From Roseovarius confluentis (GTDB lineage Bacteria > Pseudomonadota > Alphaproteobacteria > Rhodobacterales > Rhodobacteraceae), in the NCBI RefSeq assembly GCF_002917925.1, contig NZ_PPFE01000003.1, positions 1-64,000 of the forward strand: 64,000 bases of DNA, given 5' to 3'. Every line of letters begins with the position of its first letter. Positions within the stretch are counted from its first letter, which is position 1. The position numbers and the translations under genes were made by a program. The notes under the pieces are model-generated. The model did not search any database. It was not told where the DNA came from and saw only the letters and a list, made by a program, of their open reading frames with translations. This document shows positions 41,771 to 50,255 of this stretch, in pieces.

Positions 41771-42619
41771 TCAGCGCGGCAAGTGACCCAAGGCCCCGGG
41801 CGCGAGCGGCATGTGCCGGTTCACGTCCTTGTAAAGAAGATAGCGGAACGGCTCCGGCCCCCCGGCATAGCAGGCCTGCGGGCAGAACGCGCGCAACCAC
41901 ATGAAATCGCCGGCCTCCACCTCGACCCAGTCCTGGTTCAGCCGATAGACCCCCTTGCCCTGCAACACGTAAAGCCCGTGTTCCATGACATGGGTTTCGG
42001 CAAACGGGATCACTGCGCCCGGCTGCAGGGTGACGATGGTCACATGCATGTCGTGGCGCAGGTCGTCGGGATCGACGAACCGGGTGGTGGCCCACCGGCC
42101 GTCGGTGTCGGGCATCGCGGTCGGTGCGACATCTGCCTCGTTGGTAACCAGCGCCGGGGGCGCGTCGATCCCGTCAACCGCCTGATACGCCTTGCGTATC
42201 CAGTGAAACCGGGCCGGCGCCGCGCCCGGTACCCTCAGCTGCCAGTCCGTATCGGGCGGGATGTAGGCGTATCCGCCGGGAGCCATTTCGTGCGCCACGC
42301 CATCCAGCGTCAGCCGCAGCGTCCCGTCGACGACGAACAGCACCGCCTCGACCCCTGCTTCGGTTTCGGGCCGGTCGCTGCCGCCGCCGGGCTGCACCTC
42401 GGCGATATATTGCGAGAATGTCTCGGCAAAGCCCGACAGGGGCCGCGCCAATACCCAGAACCGGGCCTTGTCCCAGAACGGCAGCTTGCTGGTCACGATA
42501 TCGCTCATCGTGCCGTGCGGGATCACCGCATAGGCCTCGGTAAACACCGCGCGGCCGGTCAGCAGCTGACTCTGGGGCGGCAACCCGCCCTCGGGATAGG
42601 CATAGGTGCGGTCGCTCAT
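41771..42619 (-). CDS. allE: (S)-ureidoglycine aminohydrolase, bicupin
   Basis: AllE hydrolyses (S)-ureidoglycine, formed from allantoate, to ureidoglycolate and ammonia using Mn2+. The 282-residue bicupin matches the family length. FSQYIAEVQPGGGSDRPETEAGVEAVLFVVDG is the N-terminal cupin. In the C-terminal cupin, ETHVMEHGLYVLQGKGVYRL carries the metal-binding Glu and His residues. CYAGGPEPFRYLLYKDVNRH is diagnostic at the C-terminus. It overlaps allA by 4 bases. Confidence 0.93.
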   Translation of the reverse strand: MSDRTYAYPEGGLPPQSQLLTGRAVFTEAYAVIPHGTMSDIVTSKLPFWDKARFWVLARPLSGFAETFSQYIAEVQPGGGSDRPETEAGVEAVLFVVDGTLRLTLDGVAHEMAPGGYAYIPPDTDWQLRVPGAAPARFHWIRKAYQAVDGIDAPPALVTNEADVAPTAMPDTDGRWATTRFVDPDDLRHDMHVTIVTLQPGAVIPFAETHVMEHGLYVLQGKGVYRLNQDWVEVEAGDFMWLRAFCPQACYAGGPEPFRYLLYKDVNRHMPLAPGALGHLPR

Positions 42620-43116
42620 GACAGGTCTCCCTGGACTGTGAAAGGTTGCTCGAACCAGTGTTCTTCAAGGTTGTCGCCCGGTCCGATCCGGTCGATCACC
42701 AAAAACCGGCCCGGCCCGCCGATCGGGTTCAGGACGCCGTGCCAGACGCCGCGCAGCAGGTTCACCGCCTGTCCGGGCTGGCTGAGAAAGGCGCGCGGTT
42801 CGCCGGGGCGGCCCGACGCATCCGGGGCCACGCAGATCAGCATCGCCACGGGATCCATCGGCACGAAGGCCTGGCTTCCCAGCGGGTGACGCTCCATCAT
42901 CCCGAGGCTGGCGGGCAGGGTTTCCGCCTCGGCGTCGAACAGGCTCAGCCCGGCGCGGCCCTCGTCTCCGAAATCGAGCCGCGCGCGGTCGTGGAACCGG
43001 CCACAGCGACCCTGGTTTATCATGATATCGGGCGCGCCCCGAGCCTCGATCACGTCGCCGAACGGGGCAAAGGCCTCTGCCGTCAATGGAGCGGCCTGAA
43101 TGCGCGGGCCGCTCAT
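42616..43116 (-). CDS. allA: Ureidoglycolate lyase
   Basis: AllA splits ureidoglycolate into glyoxylate and urea. The 166 residues are of normal length. FAPFGDVIEARGAPDIMINQGRC, MERHPLGSQAFVPM and LRGVWHGVLNPI are typical; the HPxGSQAFxP and GxWHG motifs line the active site of this cupin-like fold. It overlaps puuE and allE by 4 bases on either side, so the three are translationally coupled. Confidence 0.94.
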   Translation of the reverse strand: MSGPRIQAAPLTAEAFAPFGDVIEARGAPDIMINQGRCGRFHDRARLDFGDEGRAGLSLFDAEAETLPASLGMMERHPLGSQAFVPMDPVAMLICVAPDASGRPGEPRAFLSQPGQAVNLLRGVWHGVLNPIGGPGRFLVIDRIGPGDNLEEHWFEQPFTVQGDLS

Positions 43117-44363
43117 GGCAGCAACTCTCGCAGGCGCGGCAGAAGCGCGGTTTCATACGCCGTGCAGGCACGGTCGACGGCGCGCGCGTCTGTCGCCGCT
43201 CCGGGATCATCCCCGCCCGCGCCGACCGTCGCGGACTGCGCCGTCCCGGCAAGCTCTTGCGCCAACGCCGCACGCTCCGCGTCAGAGGCGCTGCGCAAGG
43301 CGCGGCAAAAGGCATTGTGCAACCCGATGGCGCTGTCATGGCCCGGCCCAAGTTCCAGTGCCCAGGCCCGCGGGGCCAGCCACTTGCCCGCGCCAAGCGT
43401 CGGTCCGAACACCTGGATGAACCGTCCCTCTTTCATCGCGCTGGGGCGTTCCTGGCGATGGTGGGGGTGGGTGGCGGCCCAATGCCGCGCGATGTCGCTG
43501 CGGAGCGGGCACCAGACGGCATCGTGACGCTGCACATGCTCGATGAAACGGCGCAACCCGGCGATCTTGCCGGGGCGGCCGATCAGGCGGCAATGCAGCC
43601 CCACCGTCATCATCTTCGGCGCGCCCGCCGCGCCCTCGGCATAAAGCGTGTCGAACGTGTCCTTCAGGTAGGTCTCGAAATCGCCGCCCGTCACCCAGCC
43701 AGGCGTGGCGGCAAAGCGCATGTCGTTGGTTTCCAGCGAATAGGGGATCATGAGTTGATCGCGCCGGGAGAATTCGCGCCAGTGGGGCAGATCGTCGTCA
43801 TAGCAGTCCGAGATATAGTCGAACCCGCCTTCCTCGGCGACAAGGCGCACGGTGTTGACACTGCACCGGCCCGTGTACCAGCCGCGCGGCCGTTCGCCGA
43901 CCACCTCGGTATGCAGGCGCACCGCTTCGGCGATTGCCGCGCGCTCCTCGTGTTCGGGCATGTCCTTGTGATCGATCCATTTCAGACCGTGGCTGGCAAT
44001 CTCCCAGCCGGCGCCGGTCATCGCCGCCACCTGTTCGGGGCTGCGCGCCAGGGCGGTGGCGACGCCGTAGATGGTCAGCGGAATACCCGCCCCTGTGAAC
44101 AGGTCGTGCAACCGCCAGAACCCCGCCCGCGCGCCATATTCATAGATCGACTCCATGTTCCAGTGACGCTGGCCCGGCCACGGCACCGCACCGGGAATAT
44201 CCGACAGGAACGCCTCCGAGGCCGCGTCGCCATGCAGAACGCAGTTCTCGCCGCCCTCCTCATAGTTCAGCACGAATTGAACGGCGATCTTCGCACCATC
44301 GGGCCAGCGCGGGTCCGGCGGCGTCGCGCCGTAGCCGCGCATGTCACGGGGATAGCGGGTCAT
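43113..44363 (-). CDS. puuE: Allantoinase PuuE with degenerate OHCU-decarboxylase-like C-terminal extension
   Basis: Residues 1-300 are a polysaccharide-deacetylase-fold allantoinase, which opens allantoin to allantoate. FVLNYEEGGENCVLHGD, GWEIASHGLKWID (119-131) and GWYTGRCSVNT are PuuE motifs. Normal PuuE ends at about 300-310 residues, but this one has 416. The tail FIQVFGPTLGAGKWLAPRAWALELGPGHDSAIGLHNAF resembles the start of OHCU decarboxylase. The HPDLAG block with the catalytic His reads AQELAG (368-373), and the later part is short and Ala/Gly-rich. The extension is therefore probably non-catalytic. The allantoinase call is firm. Confidence 0.9.
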   Translation of the reverse strand: MTRYPRDMRGYGATPPDPRWPDGAKIAVQFVLNYEEGGENCVLHGDAASEAFLSDIPGAVPWPGQRHWNMESIYEYGARAGFWRLHDLFTGAGIPLTIYGVATALARSPEQVAAMTGAGWEIASHGLKWIDHKDMPEHEERAAIAEAVRLHTEVVGERPRGWYTGRCSVNTVRLVAEEGGFDYISDCYDDDLPHWREFSRRDQLMIPYSLETNDMRFAATPGWVTGGDFETYLKDTFDTLYAEGAAGAPKMMTVGLHCRLIGRPGKIAGLRRFIEHVQRHDAVWCPLRSDIARHWAATHPHHRQERPSAMKEGRFIQVFGPTLGAGKWLAPRAWALELGPGHDSAIGLHNAFCRALRSASDAERAALAQELAGTAQSATVGAGGDDPGAATDARAVDRACTAYETALLPRLRELLP

Positions 44364-44457
44364 GTCTGCTCCTTTGTTGAAATCTGTCCGGGCACGCGTC
44401 AGCGGCGGACGGGCGGAAGGGGCCGGCGCGCGGCCCCTTCCGGGCGATATGCGTGCC

Positions 44458-45834
44458 TCAGCCGTCGAGGAACCGGCGCGCGGCGGGCATGTGCCGCATC
44501 AGCAGGTAATAGGTCAGCCCCGCCGGGATGAGGCTTGCATACCACGAAACCGACGAAAAGGTCAGAGCCGCGGCAATCCCCACGGCCATCGCGATCAGCG
44601 CCGCCGGGTTGAATCCCTTGTAGTCGCCGGTCTCGTCGTAAAGCTTGTCCAGGTCCAGAACCTGCCGGCGCAGCACGTAATAATCCACCACCAGGATCGC
44701 AAAGATCGGGCCGAGGAAGGCGCTGTAGGTCTGGATGAACAGGTTCAGACCGGCGGCGGACTCGTCCTTGACCAGTTCCCACGGGAAGGTGGCGAAGGCC
44801 AGCAACCCGACCAGAACAGCCGACGTCTTGTAGTTCAGCTTGAACACATCCATCAGCGCATAGGCCGGCGGCACCACGTTGTTGAGAATGTTGGTCGTCA
44901 CCTGCGCAAAGGCGATGAACAGCAACGTGATGACCAGCAACAGCTTGTTGTCCACCGCGTTCGAGAACACGCGGATCGGGTCCACCTCGCCGGTCGCACC
45001 CGACACCATCAGCCCGATCAGACCCATGAACAGTGTCGCGGGCAGGATCGAGTTGGCATAGATCACCACCTGCCGCGTGCGCCCGACGGAACGGCGCAAT
45101 TCGCGCGAGTAGTCCGACACGTTCAGCATCATCGTCGCGTAGATCCCGAGGAACAGCATTGTCGCCCCCCAGAACGGCGCGCCCCAGGTGCCTTCGACAT
45201 TCACGAGGTTCGTGCTGATCTCCTCGCCGTATTTGCCGATCACCGACACGAACATGTAGATCAGCGATCCGATGATGAAGACCGAGCCGATGTTTTCCAG
45301 CCACTTGATGCCATGGAAGCCCAGAACCGACAGGAATATCTGCAGGAACTGGAAGCCGATGAAGAACACGACGATGTTGGAATAGCCAAACAGCGTTTCA
45401 CTCACCAGGTTCAGCGCCCCGGCACCGATCCAGCTTTGAAAGCCGAACCAGACGATGGCCGGAACCGACCGCACCAGCGCGGGAATGCGCGAGCCGGTGA
45501 ACCCGAAGGCGGAGCGCACCTGCACCATCATCGGAATGCCGTACTTGTGGCCTGCCGCCCCGTTGATCATCAGCGCAACGCCGATGACGGTGCAGCCGAT
45601 GGCGATGGCCAGAAAAACCTGAAGCAGGTTCAGCGTGCCCACCAGGCCCGACCCGATGGTAAAGGTGCCGATCGACACGCAGCCGCCCAGCCACGCGAAC
45701 AGGTACGACCAGGGATCCATGATCCGGGTCTCCTGCGGGGCCAGCGATTCCTCGCCCACGCCCTTCTTGTCGATTGCGTGGGGTACGTGGTCTTCCTGGG
45801 GCATAACGCCCTCGTTTGTATCCGAAATTGTCAT
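44458..45834 (-). CDS. NCS1-family nucleobase/allantoin permease 2
   Basis: This 458-residue protein has about 12 membrane segments and an NCS1 pattern of the cytosine-permease type. Landmarks are DPWSYLFAWLGGCVSIGTF, AAGHKYGIPMMVQVRSAFGFTGSRIPALVR, VWFGFQSWIGAGALN and MMLNVSDYSRELRRSVGRTRQ. It differs clearly from permease 1, so the operon has two importers of possibly different ureides or purines. It is 22 bases downstream of the racemase gene and 94 bases upstream of puuE. Confidence 0.92.
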   Translation of the reverse strand: MTISDTNEGVMPQEDHVPHAIDKKGVGEESLAPQETRIMDPWSYLFAWLGGCVSIGTFTIGSGLVGTLNLLQVFLAIAIGCTVIGVALMINGAAGHKYGIPMMVQVRSAFGFTGSRIPALVRSVPAIVWFGFQSWIGAGALNLVSETLFGYSNIVVFFIGFQFLQIFLSVLGFHGIKWLENIGSVFIIGSLIYMFVSVIGKYGEEISTNLVNVEGTWGAPFWGATMLFLGIYATMMLNVSDYSRELRRSVGRTRQVVIYANSILPATLFMGLIGLMVSGATGEVDPIRVFSNAVDNKLLLVITLLFIAFAQVTTNILNNVVPPAYALMDVFKLNYKTSAVLVGLLAFATFPWELVKDESAAGLNLFIQTYSAFLGPIFAILVVDYYVLRRQVLDLDKLYDETGDYKGFNPAALIAMAVGIAAALTFSSVSWYASLIPAGLTYYLLMRHMPAARRFLDG

Positions 45835-45855
45835 CTGTCTCCTCCCAGTTGTCTG

Positions 45856-46554
45856 TTATTTCGGGTTGGGTGTGGCGTAGGCTCCGATCTTGCTTGTTTT
45901 CAGCCCCGCGCCGACCAGCGCCTCGGCGAATTTCGTCGCCACTGAGACACCGTCGATCACCGGAATGCCTGTCTCCTCCGACAGCCATTCCACCAGATCG
46001 GACATACCGGCACAGCCCAGCACCACGGCCTCGCAGCGATCCTCCTCGATCGCGCGCAGGATCTCGTCGCGCACCAGAAGGCGGGCATTCGATCCGGGCT
46101 CTTCCAGTGCCAGCACGGGAATCGCCGCCGAGCGCACCTTGCGGCACTGGTGATCCAGCCCATAGCGCCGCACCAGCTCCTCGATGATCGGGGCGGAACG
46201 GGGCAGCGTGGTGATCACGCTGAAAGACGTGGCGATCATGCTAGCGGCCTTCACCGCCGCCTCGCACAGCCCCACCACCGGGCCGGTCGCGATCTCGCGG
46301 CACGCCCCCAGGCCCGGGTCGTCGAAACAGGCCACGACGATGGCATCGGCATGTCCGGCTTCGGCGTCGCGGACCTGATCCAGAAGCTTGGGCATTGCCA
46401 TCGCCTCGTCGTAATGGCCTTCGATACTGACCGGCGCGCCGATTCCGGTGCGCGCCTCGATTTCCACGCCCGGCGCGCAGACCGACCGCGCCGTCGCTGC
46501 GATCTTGTCTGTCATGCTGACCGTGGCGTTCGGGTTGATGACGGCGATTTTCAT
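45856..46554 (-). CDS. Asp/Glu/hydantoin racemase family, probable allantoin racemase
   Basis: The enzyme has 232 residues from ATG 46554, which has GGAGG 5 bases upstream; a GTG four codons earlier is less suited. The two catalytic cysteines appear in IVVACFDDPGLG and AVVLGCAGMSDL. MKIAVINPNATVSMTDKIAA is the family N-terminus. Members interconvert hydantoin or allantoin enantiomers. Being first in the allantoin operon, it probably supplies the enantiomer that PuuE uses. Confidence 0.9.
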   Translation of the reverse strand: MKIAVINPNATVSMTDKIAATARSVCAPGVEIEARTGIGAPVSIEGHYDEAMAMPKLLDQVRDAEAGHADAIVVACFDDPGLGACREIATGPVVGLCEAAVKAASMIATSFSVITTLPRSAPIIEELVRRYGLDHQCRKVRSAAIPVLALEEPGSNARLLVRDEILRAIEEDRCEAVVLGCAGMSDLVEWLSEETGIPVIDGVSVATKFAEALVGAGLKTSKIGAYATPNPK

Positions 46555-46577
46555 GTGCTCCTCCACTTGATCTGCAC

Positions 46578-46608
46578 TTTAGATAACATAAATTGTTAAC
46601 AATCTAAA
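46578..46608. promoter_or_regulatory. Nested inverted repeats between the racemase and GntR genes
   Basis: TTTAGAT (46578-46584) and ATCTAAA (46602-46608) form a 7-bp inverted repeat. Within it ATTGTTAACAAT (46592-46603) is a perfect 12-bp palindrome. The AT-rich region lies between divergent start codons and is the natural site for the adjacent GntR regulator. Confidence 0.5.
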
Positions 46609-46681
46609 TAGACAATTTTTGCGGTCGAATTTTGTCGGGAATAATGGCACCTTTCGACACAGGCTGAATTGCGGTGATCCG

Positions 46682-47365
46682 ATGTCCGAAAATCCAGAAT
46701 TGATGATCGTCGAACATGTTTTGGACGCGGTCGCGGATCAGCGCCTTCAGGCGGGGACCAAGCTGGGGGAACAGGCGCTCTGCGATCTTTTTTCCTGCAA
46801 TCGCGCGCATGTACGCCGTGCGCTGGCGACCCTTGCCGCGCATCAGGTGGTCGATCTGATCCCCAATCGCGGCGCTTTCGTCGCCACCCCGTCCGAAGCC
46901 GAGGCGCGCGACGTATTCCAGGCCCGGCGCGCGATCGAGGCCACGATCATCCGCAACGTCGTGCGCAATGCCAACGCCACCGACCTGACCGCGCTGCGCG
47001 CCCATCTGGAGGAAGAAGACCGCGTGCGCAGCGCCAACGACAGGTCCCGGGCGATTCGCGCCTCACGCGCCTTTCACATGTTGCTGGGCCGGATCGGCCG
47101 CAACGGCGTGCTGGAAAAATATCTGTCCGAACTGACCATGCGAACCTCACTGATCATCGGGCTATACGGATCCAATCGCGCCAGCCTGTGTGACGATGAC
47201 GAGCATTCCAGGATCGTCGAAAGCATCGTCAACCGCGACGAGGCGACAGCGCAGTCCATGGTCGACATGCACCTGCGCCACATCGAATCCGAGATCGACT
47301 TCAACAAGGAACGCCCGCGCGGCGGTCCCCTGTCGGTCCTGATTCAACCGACGGTTCCCGAATAG
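46682..47365 (+). CDS. GntR-family (FCD) regulator of the allantoin operon
   Basis: The protein has 227 residues from ATG 46682; an in-frame ATG at 46619 would start within the operator region. The winged helix (about 5-70) contains AGTKLGEQALCDLFSCNRAHVRRALATLAAHQVVDLIPNRGAFVA. The FCD effector domain follows, with RASRAFHMLLGRI and MVDMHLRHIESEI. It is divergent from the racemase-permease-puuE-allA-allE operon and the likely controller of it. The effector would be a ureide or its breakdown product. Confidence 0.88.
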   Translation: MSENPELMIVEHVLDAVADQRLQAGTKLGEQALCDLFSCNRAHVRRALATLAAHQVVDLIPNRGAFVATPSEAEARDVFQARRAIEATIIRNVVRNANATDLTALRAHLEEEDRVRSANDRSRAIRASRAFHMLLGRIGRNGVLEKYLSELTMRTSLIIGLYGSNRASLCDDDEHSRIVESIVNRDEATAQSMVDMHLRHIESEIDFNKERPRGGPLSVLIQPTVPE

Positions 47366-47488
47366 AACGCCGGGGCTTTGATGCGGTGAAGATCCGCGCT
47401 CGGATAAAGCATTTCGGGCACGCAACGCGGGCGATCTGACAGCTGAAAACCTTGGCCGACCTCTTCAAACAGTCGCCCTGAACGCAAG

Positions 47489-47515
47489 ACGCCCACCACT
47501 GGGGGCGGGCGTTTC
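47489..47515. terminator. Possible hairpin terminator between GntR and DUF2853 genes
   Basis: ACGCCC (47489-47494) and GGGCGT (47507-47512) form a 6-bp stem followed by TT and an AT-rich stretch. The genes on either side converge here. The stem is short and the T-run weak. Confidence 0.35.
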
Positions 47516-47533
47516 ATTCGGGTCTTGCCGGTC

Positions 47534-47875
47534 TCAGCGATAGACCGCTTCTTTGCCGAAGTGCTTGGTCAGCATGTAGTAGATCACCGCTCGGTACTTG
47601 TTGCGCTCGGACTTGCCGTAGGTCTCGATGCACTGGTTGATCGCATCCATCAGTTGCGGCCCGTCGGACAGACCCAGCTTCTTGATCAGGAAGTTGTCCT
47701 TCACCGTCTCCAACTCGTGCTCTTGCCCCGCGGCCACGGTCGCGGCATCGGCATCGTAAATCGCCGGCCCGCAGCCGATCGTGACCTTGGTCAAAAGGTC
47801 CATGTCCGGGGTCATCCCGCATTTGGTTTTCAAATCGTCTGCGTATTTTGCAATCAATTCATCACGGCGTCCCAT
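47534..47875 (-). CDS. DUF2853 family protein
   Basis: This 113-residue protein starts at ATG 47875, with GGGAGAAG 6-7 bases upstream. The frame is open further upstream but without a ribosome site. MGRRDELIAKYADDLKTKCG and KYRAVIYYMLTKHFGKEAVYR bracket a compact helical domain known only as DUF2853, widespread in Rhodobacteraceae. Function is unknown. It is the only gene in its transcript. Confidence 0.8.
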   Translation of the reverse strand: MGRRDELIAKYADDLKTKCGMTPDMDLLTKVTIGCGPAIYDADAATVAAGQEHELETVKDNFLIKKLGLSDGPQLMDAINQCIETYGKSERNKYRAVIYYMLTKHFGKEAVYR

Positions 47876-48038
47876 AAAGTCTTCTCCCACCTGTCCCGGC
47901 ATTCCACCGGGGTGTGTTTTCAGTTCCGGCGCAAAAGCCTCGCGCAGGATAGCCACATACCGTTGCTCGACAAAGGGAATTCTCGCGGCTTTTCCACGGA
48001 GCGCACGAATGCGCCGGGGCGATGCCGGAAACGACAAC

Positions 48039-48062
48039 GGGCGCCCCCGTCAAGGGGCGCCC
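48039..48062 (-). terminator. Strong GC hairpin downstream of the PRC-barrel gene
   Basis: GGGCGCCCC (48039-48047) and GGGGCGCCC (48054-48062) form a perfect 9-bp stem with a CGTCAA loop, 31 bases past the PRC gene stop on the minus strand. No long T-run follows, so termination may be partial. Confidence 0.5.
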
Positions 48063-48092
48063 GGCGTCCTGCGTAACGCTGCAGGGTACGAT

Positions 48093-48866
48093 TTACATCG
48101 CGCTGTCGAGCGGCACGTCGTCTTCCAGACCTTCCACGCCGGTCTCGTCGAATTCAGGCTGTGCTTTCAGCTCTTCTTCGGTCCACGAGCTCAGCATCAT
48201 GCCTTCGCCTTCGGGGGCCATCGAGAATTCTTCCAGCGGGATGGCGACGGTGTATTCGCCCAGCCCAAGGAAGCCACCGATGCCGATCACGGCAGCAAGG
48301 TCTTCACCCTGGCGCACGATGTAGTCGATCTCGCCCACATCTTCGCCGGCTTGCGTGGTCACGTTCTGGCCAAGGATGTCGCCGACCAGCATGCCGCTGA
48401 AGCTGCTGTCCATGCCACCCTCGGTGCTGGTGACGTCGTTGCCTTCTTCAGCATTCATCTCGGTGTCGGCAGCCATGTTGTCCGACGACTCGGTAGCTGC
48501 ATCGGTCTCGGTGTCAGCAGCAACGTCGCTGTCCGTCATGTCGTCAGCGGCCTCATCGGTCGATTCCGCAACATCATCGGCTGCTTCTTCGGTCGCGTCG
48601 GCTGCGCCTTCGGCCATGTCCTCGGCACCCTCGGCTGCATCTTCTGCGGTGTTTTCAACAGCTTGTGCTGTGTCTTCCGCCGCGTCTTCAACAGCATCGC
48701 CGGTCTGCTCGGCGCTCTGTTCCAGCTCTTCCGAGGTGTCCTGGCTCTCGACCTCGGCCGATTGCTCGGTCGTCAGCGTGCCTTCGGCATCCGCTTCGGA
48801 TTGGGCGAACGTTGCGCCGGTCATCAGGGCGATGGCGGCAACAGAAGTTGTCAGTGTCTTATACAT
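48093..48866 (-). CDS. Secreted PRC-barrel protein with Ala/Glu/Asp-rich spacer
   Basis: The protein has 257 residues from ATG 48866, with GAGGAAG 6 bases upstream. The signal peptide is MYKTLTTSVAAIALMTGATFA-QS. Residues about 45-150 are almost only Ala, Glu, Asp, Thr and Ser in roughly 7- to 11-residue amphipathic repeats (AVEDAAEDTAQAVENTAEDAAE), as in LEA-like proteins. A PRC-barrel domain follows (about 155-225: GMLVGDILGQNVTTQAGEDVGEIDYIV and GEYTVAIPLEEF). The spacer is very acidic and probably unstructured or helical. The role is likely envelope- or stress-related, unproven. Confidence 0.8.
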   Translation of the reverse strand: MYKTLTTSVAAIALMTGATFAQSEADAEGTLTTEQSAEVESQDTSEELEQSAEQTGDAVEDAAEDTAQAVENTAEDAAEGAEDMAEGAADATEEAADDVAESTDEAADDMTDSDVAADTETDAATESSDNMAADTEMNAEEGNDVTSTEGGMDSSFSGMLVGDILGQNVTTQAGEDVGEIDYIVRQGEDLAAVIGIGGFLGLGEYTVAIPLEEFSMAPEGEGMMLSSWTEEELKAQPEFDETGVEGLEDDVPLDSAM

Positions 48867-48939
48867 TGGATCTTCCTCCTTTGCGTTATGCCGCCTCAAC
48901 CAAGCCCGCATCAGGATAGTTCCCGGCGGAATCGAAAAT

Positions 48940-48972
48940 GCCGCCCGGCGGGGCGCAGGGCGGCGCTTTTTT
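48940..48972. terminator. Bidirectional hairpin terminator
   Basis: GCCGCCC (48940-48946) and GGGCGGC (48958-48964) form a 7-bp stem. TTTTTT follows on the plus strand (48967-48972) and ATTTT on the minus strand. It serves the small secreted-protein gene ending at 49081. Confidence 0.6.
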
Positions 48973-49080
48973 GCCGAAAACGGAGTCTTTCCAGCGAGAT
49001 GTGCCGGTTGCAGGGCTTTCGTACCCACGAGAAGACGAAGCCTTTGCACAAGGCTCGGAACGGTTCGACCGGAACCGGAT

Positions 49081-49395
49081 TTAGCTGGCCGATCCCAGGA
49101 TATGCGCGTCTGGCCCCTGCTGGTGCCAGTCGGTGCCGGTGGCCACGATGCATGTCATGCCGTCGGGCCTGGTCATCATCACGGTGAAGGTTCCGGTTTC
49201 GCGCGAGGACCACACCTCGACCAGCGCCTGGCTGTCATCCGTGGTCTGCAGGCCGGCGGCGGTGGGCTGTTCGTCGTAATGGACGGCGAGCCGCTCCACG
49301 ACCGTCTCGCGCTCTGCACATTGCGCGGCGATGGCGGGCGTGCCGATGGCAAATGCGCCCAATGCTGCCCCGACCGCTGAGAGTTGCCTGATCAT
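49081..49395 (-). CDS. Small secreted protein of unknown function
   Basis: This 104-residue protein has a signal peptide (MIRQLSAVGAALGAFAIGTPAIA-AQ) and a short mature domain. The mature part contains CAERETVVERLAVHYDEQP, TDDSQALVEVWSSRETGTF and MTRPDGMTCIVATGTDW, with two cysteines that could form a disulfide. I recall similar hypothetical proteins in Rhodobacteraceae but no function. AGGAG is found 3-7 bases before the ATG. Confidence 0.7.
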   Translation of the reverse strand: MIRQLSAVGAALGAFAIGTPAIAAQCAERETVVERLAVHYDEQPTAAGLQTTDDSQALVEVWSSRETGTFTVMMTRPDGMTCIVATGTDWHQQGPDAHILGSAS

Positions 49396-49661
49396 CTCAA
49401 GCTCCTTTTACAGGTCTATCAGGGGCACGCCGCAGCAGTTCGGACATACCCTGTCTATGGTCGCGATCACGTCGATGCGGGGCAGTTCTCGATTGTTTTT
49501 TGCCTCATAAGCCCGACATCGTTGGCAGCAGTGATGCGATGCGGCCAGTGTGCGGCGGAAATGTGGCAGGAATGTGGCACATCGGACGTGCCAGCGATGC
49601 TTTGCAATTCGGCCATCCGATGCATAAACCATGAACAAACCCTGTAGTAACGGAGCCCCCC

Positions 49662-50255
49662 GTGCCACCTCCCCGTGCCTGGCAAAAGATGCTGTCCGGT
49701 CGTCGTCTCGACCTTCTGGACCCGACGCCCGTCGATATCGAGATCGAGGATATCGCCCATGGGCTCAGCTTCGTCGCGCGTTGGAACGGGCAGACAAACG
49801 GCGATTTTGCCTATTCGGTGGCCGAGCATTCGTTGCTGGTGGAAAGGCTCTATTCCCGCCTGAACCCGCGTCCGGACCCAAAATGGCAACTGGCCGCGCT
49901 GCTGCATGACGCACCGGAATACGTGATCGGTGACATGATCTCGCCCGTGAAAAATGCCGTTGGGCCGGCCTATGACGAACTCGACAAGCGACTGGCGGCG
50001 GCGGTGCATCTGCGGTTTGGCCTGCCCGCGGCGATCCCGATGCAGGTCAAGAAGACGATCAAGAAGGCCGACAAGATCAGCGCCTGGATGGAGGCCACGA
50101 CAATCGCCGGCTTTTCAGAGGCCGAGGCGACCCGTTTCTTCGGCACGCCCCCGGCTGATATCATCGACGGTCTGCACATCGTGCTGCGCCCGCCGATGGA
50201 GGCCCGCGCCGATTACACCGCCCGCCATGCAGAGCTGATGCGCCTGACCGAATGA
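49662..50255 (+). CDS. HD-domain hydrolase (YfbR-like nucleotidase family)
   Basis: The protein has 197 residues starting at GTG 49662, with GGAG 6 bases upstream. The HD motif residues are in FAYSVAEHSLLVERL (first His), AALLHDAPEYVIGD (His-Asp pair) and KKADKISAWMEA (last Asp). YfbR-type enzymes dephosphorylate nucleoside 5'-monophosphates, and this is the nearest group I can name. DISPVK-type wording (IGDMISPVKNAVG) also fits. Its stop overlaps the start of the GNAT reading frame (ATGA). Confidence 0.85.
   Translation: MPPPRAWQKMLSGRRLDLLDPTPVDIEIEDIAHGLSFVARWNGQTNGDFAYSVAEHSLLVERLYSRLNPRPDPKWQLAALLHDAPEYVIGDMISPVKNAVGPAYDELDKRLAAAVHLRFGLPAAIPMQVKKTIKKADKISAWMEATTIAGFSEAEATRFFGTPPADIIDGLHIVLRPPMEARADYTARHAELMRLTE

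Noticed and set aside
41069..42889. Long plus-strand open frame (606 codons) across permease, allE and allA
   Set aside because: It is antisense to three well-identified genes, is rich in His, Arg, Gln and Pro as expected for a GC-rich shadow, and matches no family.
44362..45945. Long plus-strand open frame (527 codons) opposite the second NCS1 permease
   Set aside because: Composition (repeated His, Gln and Asp) is that of an antisense shadow, and the minus strand encodes a complete membrane transporter.
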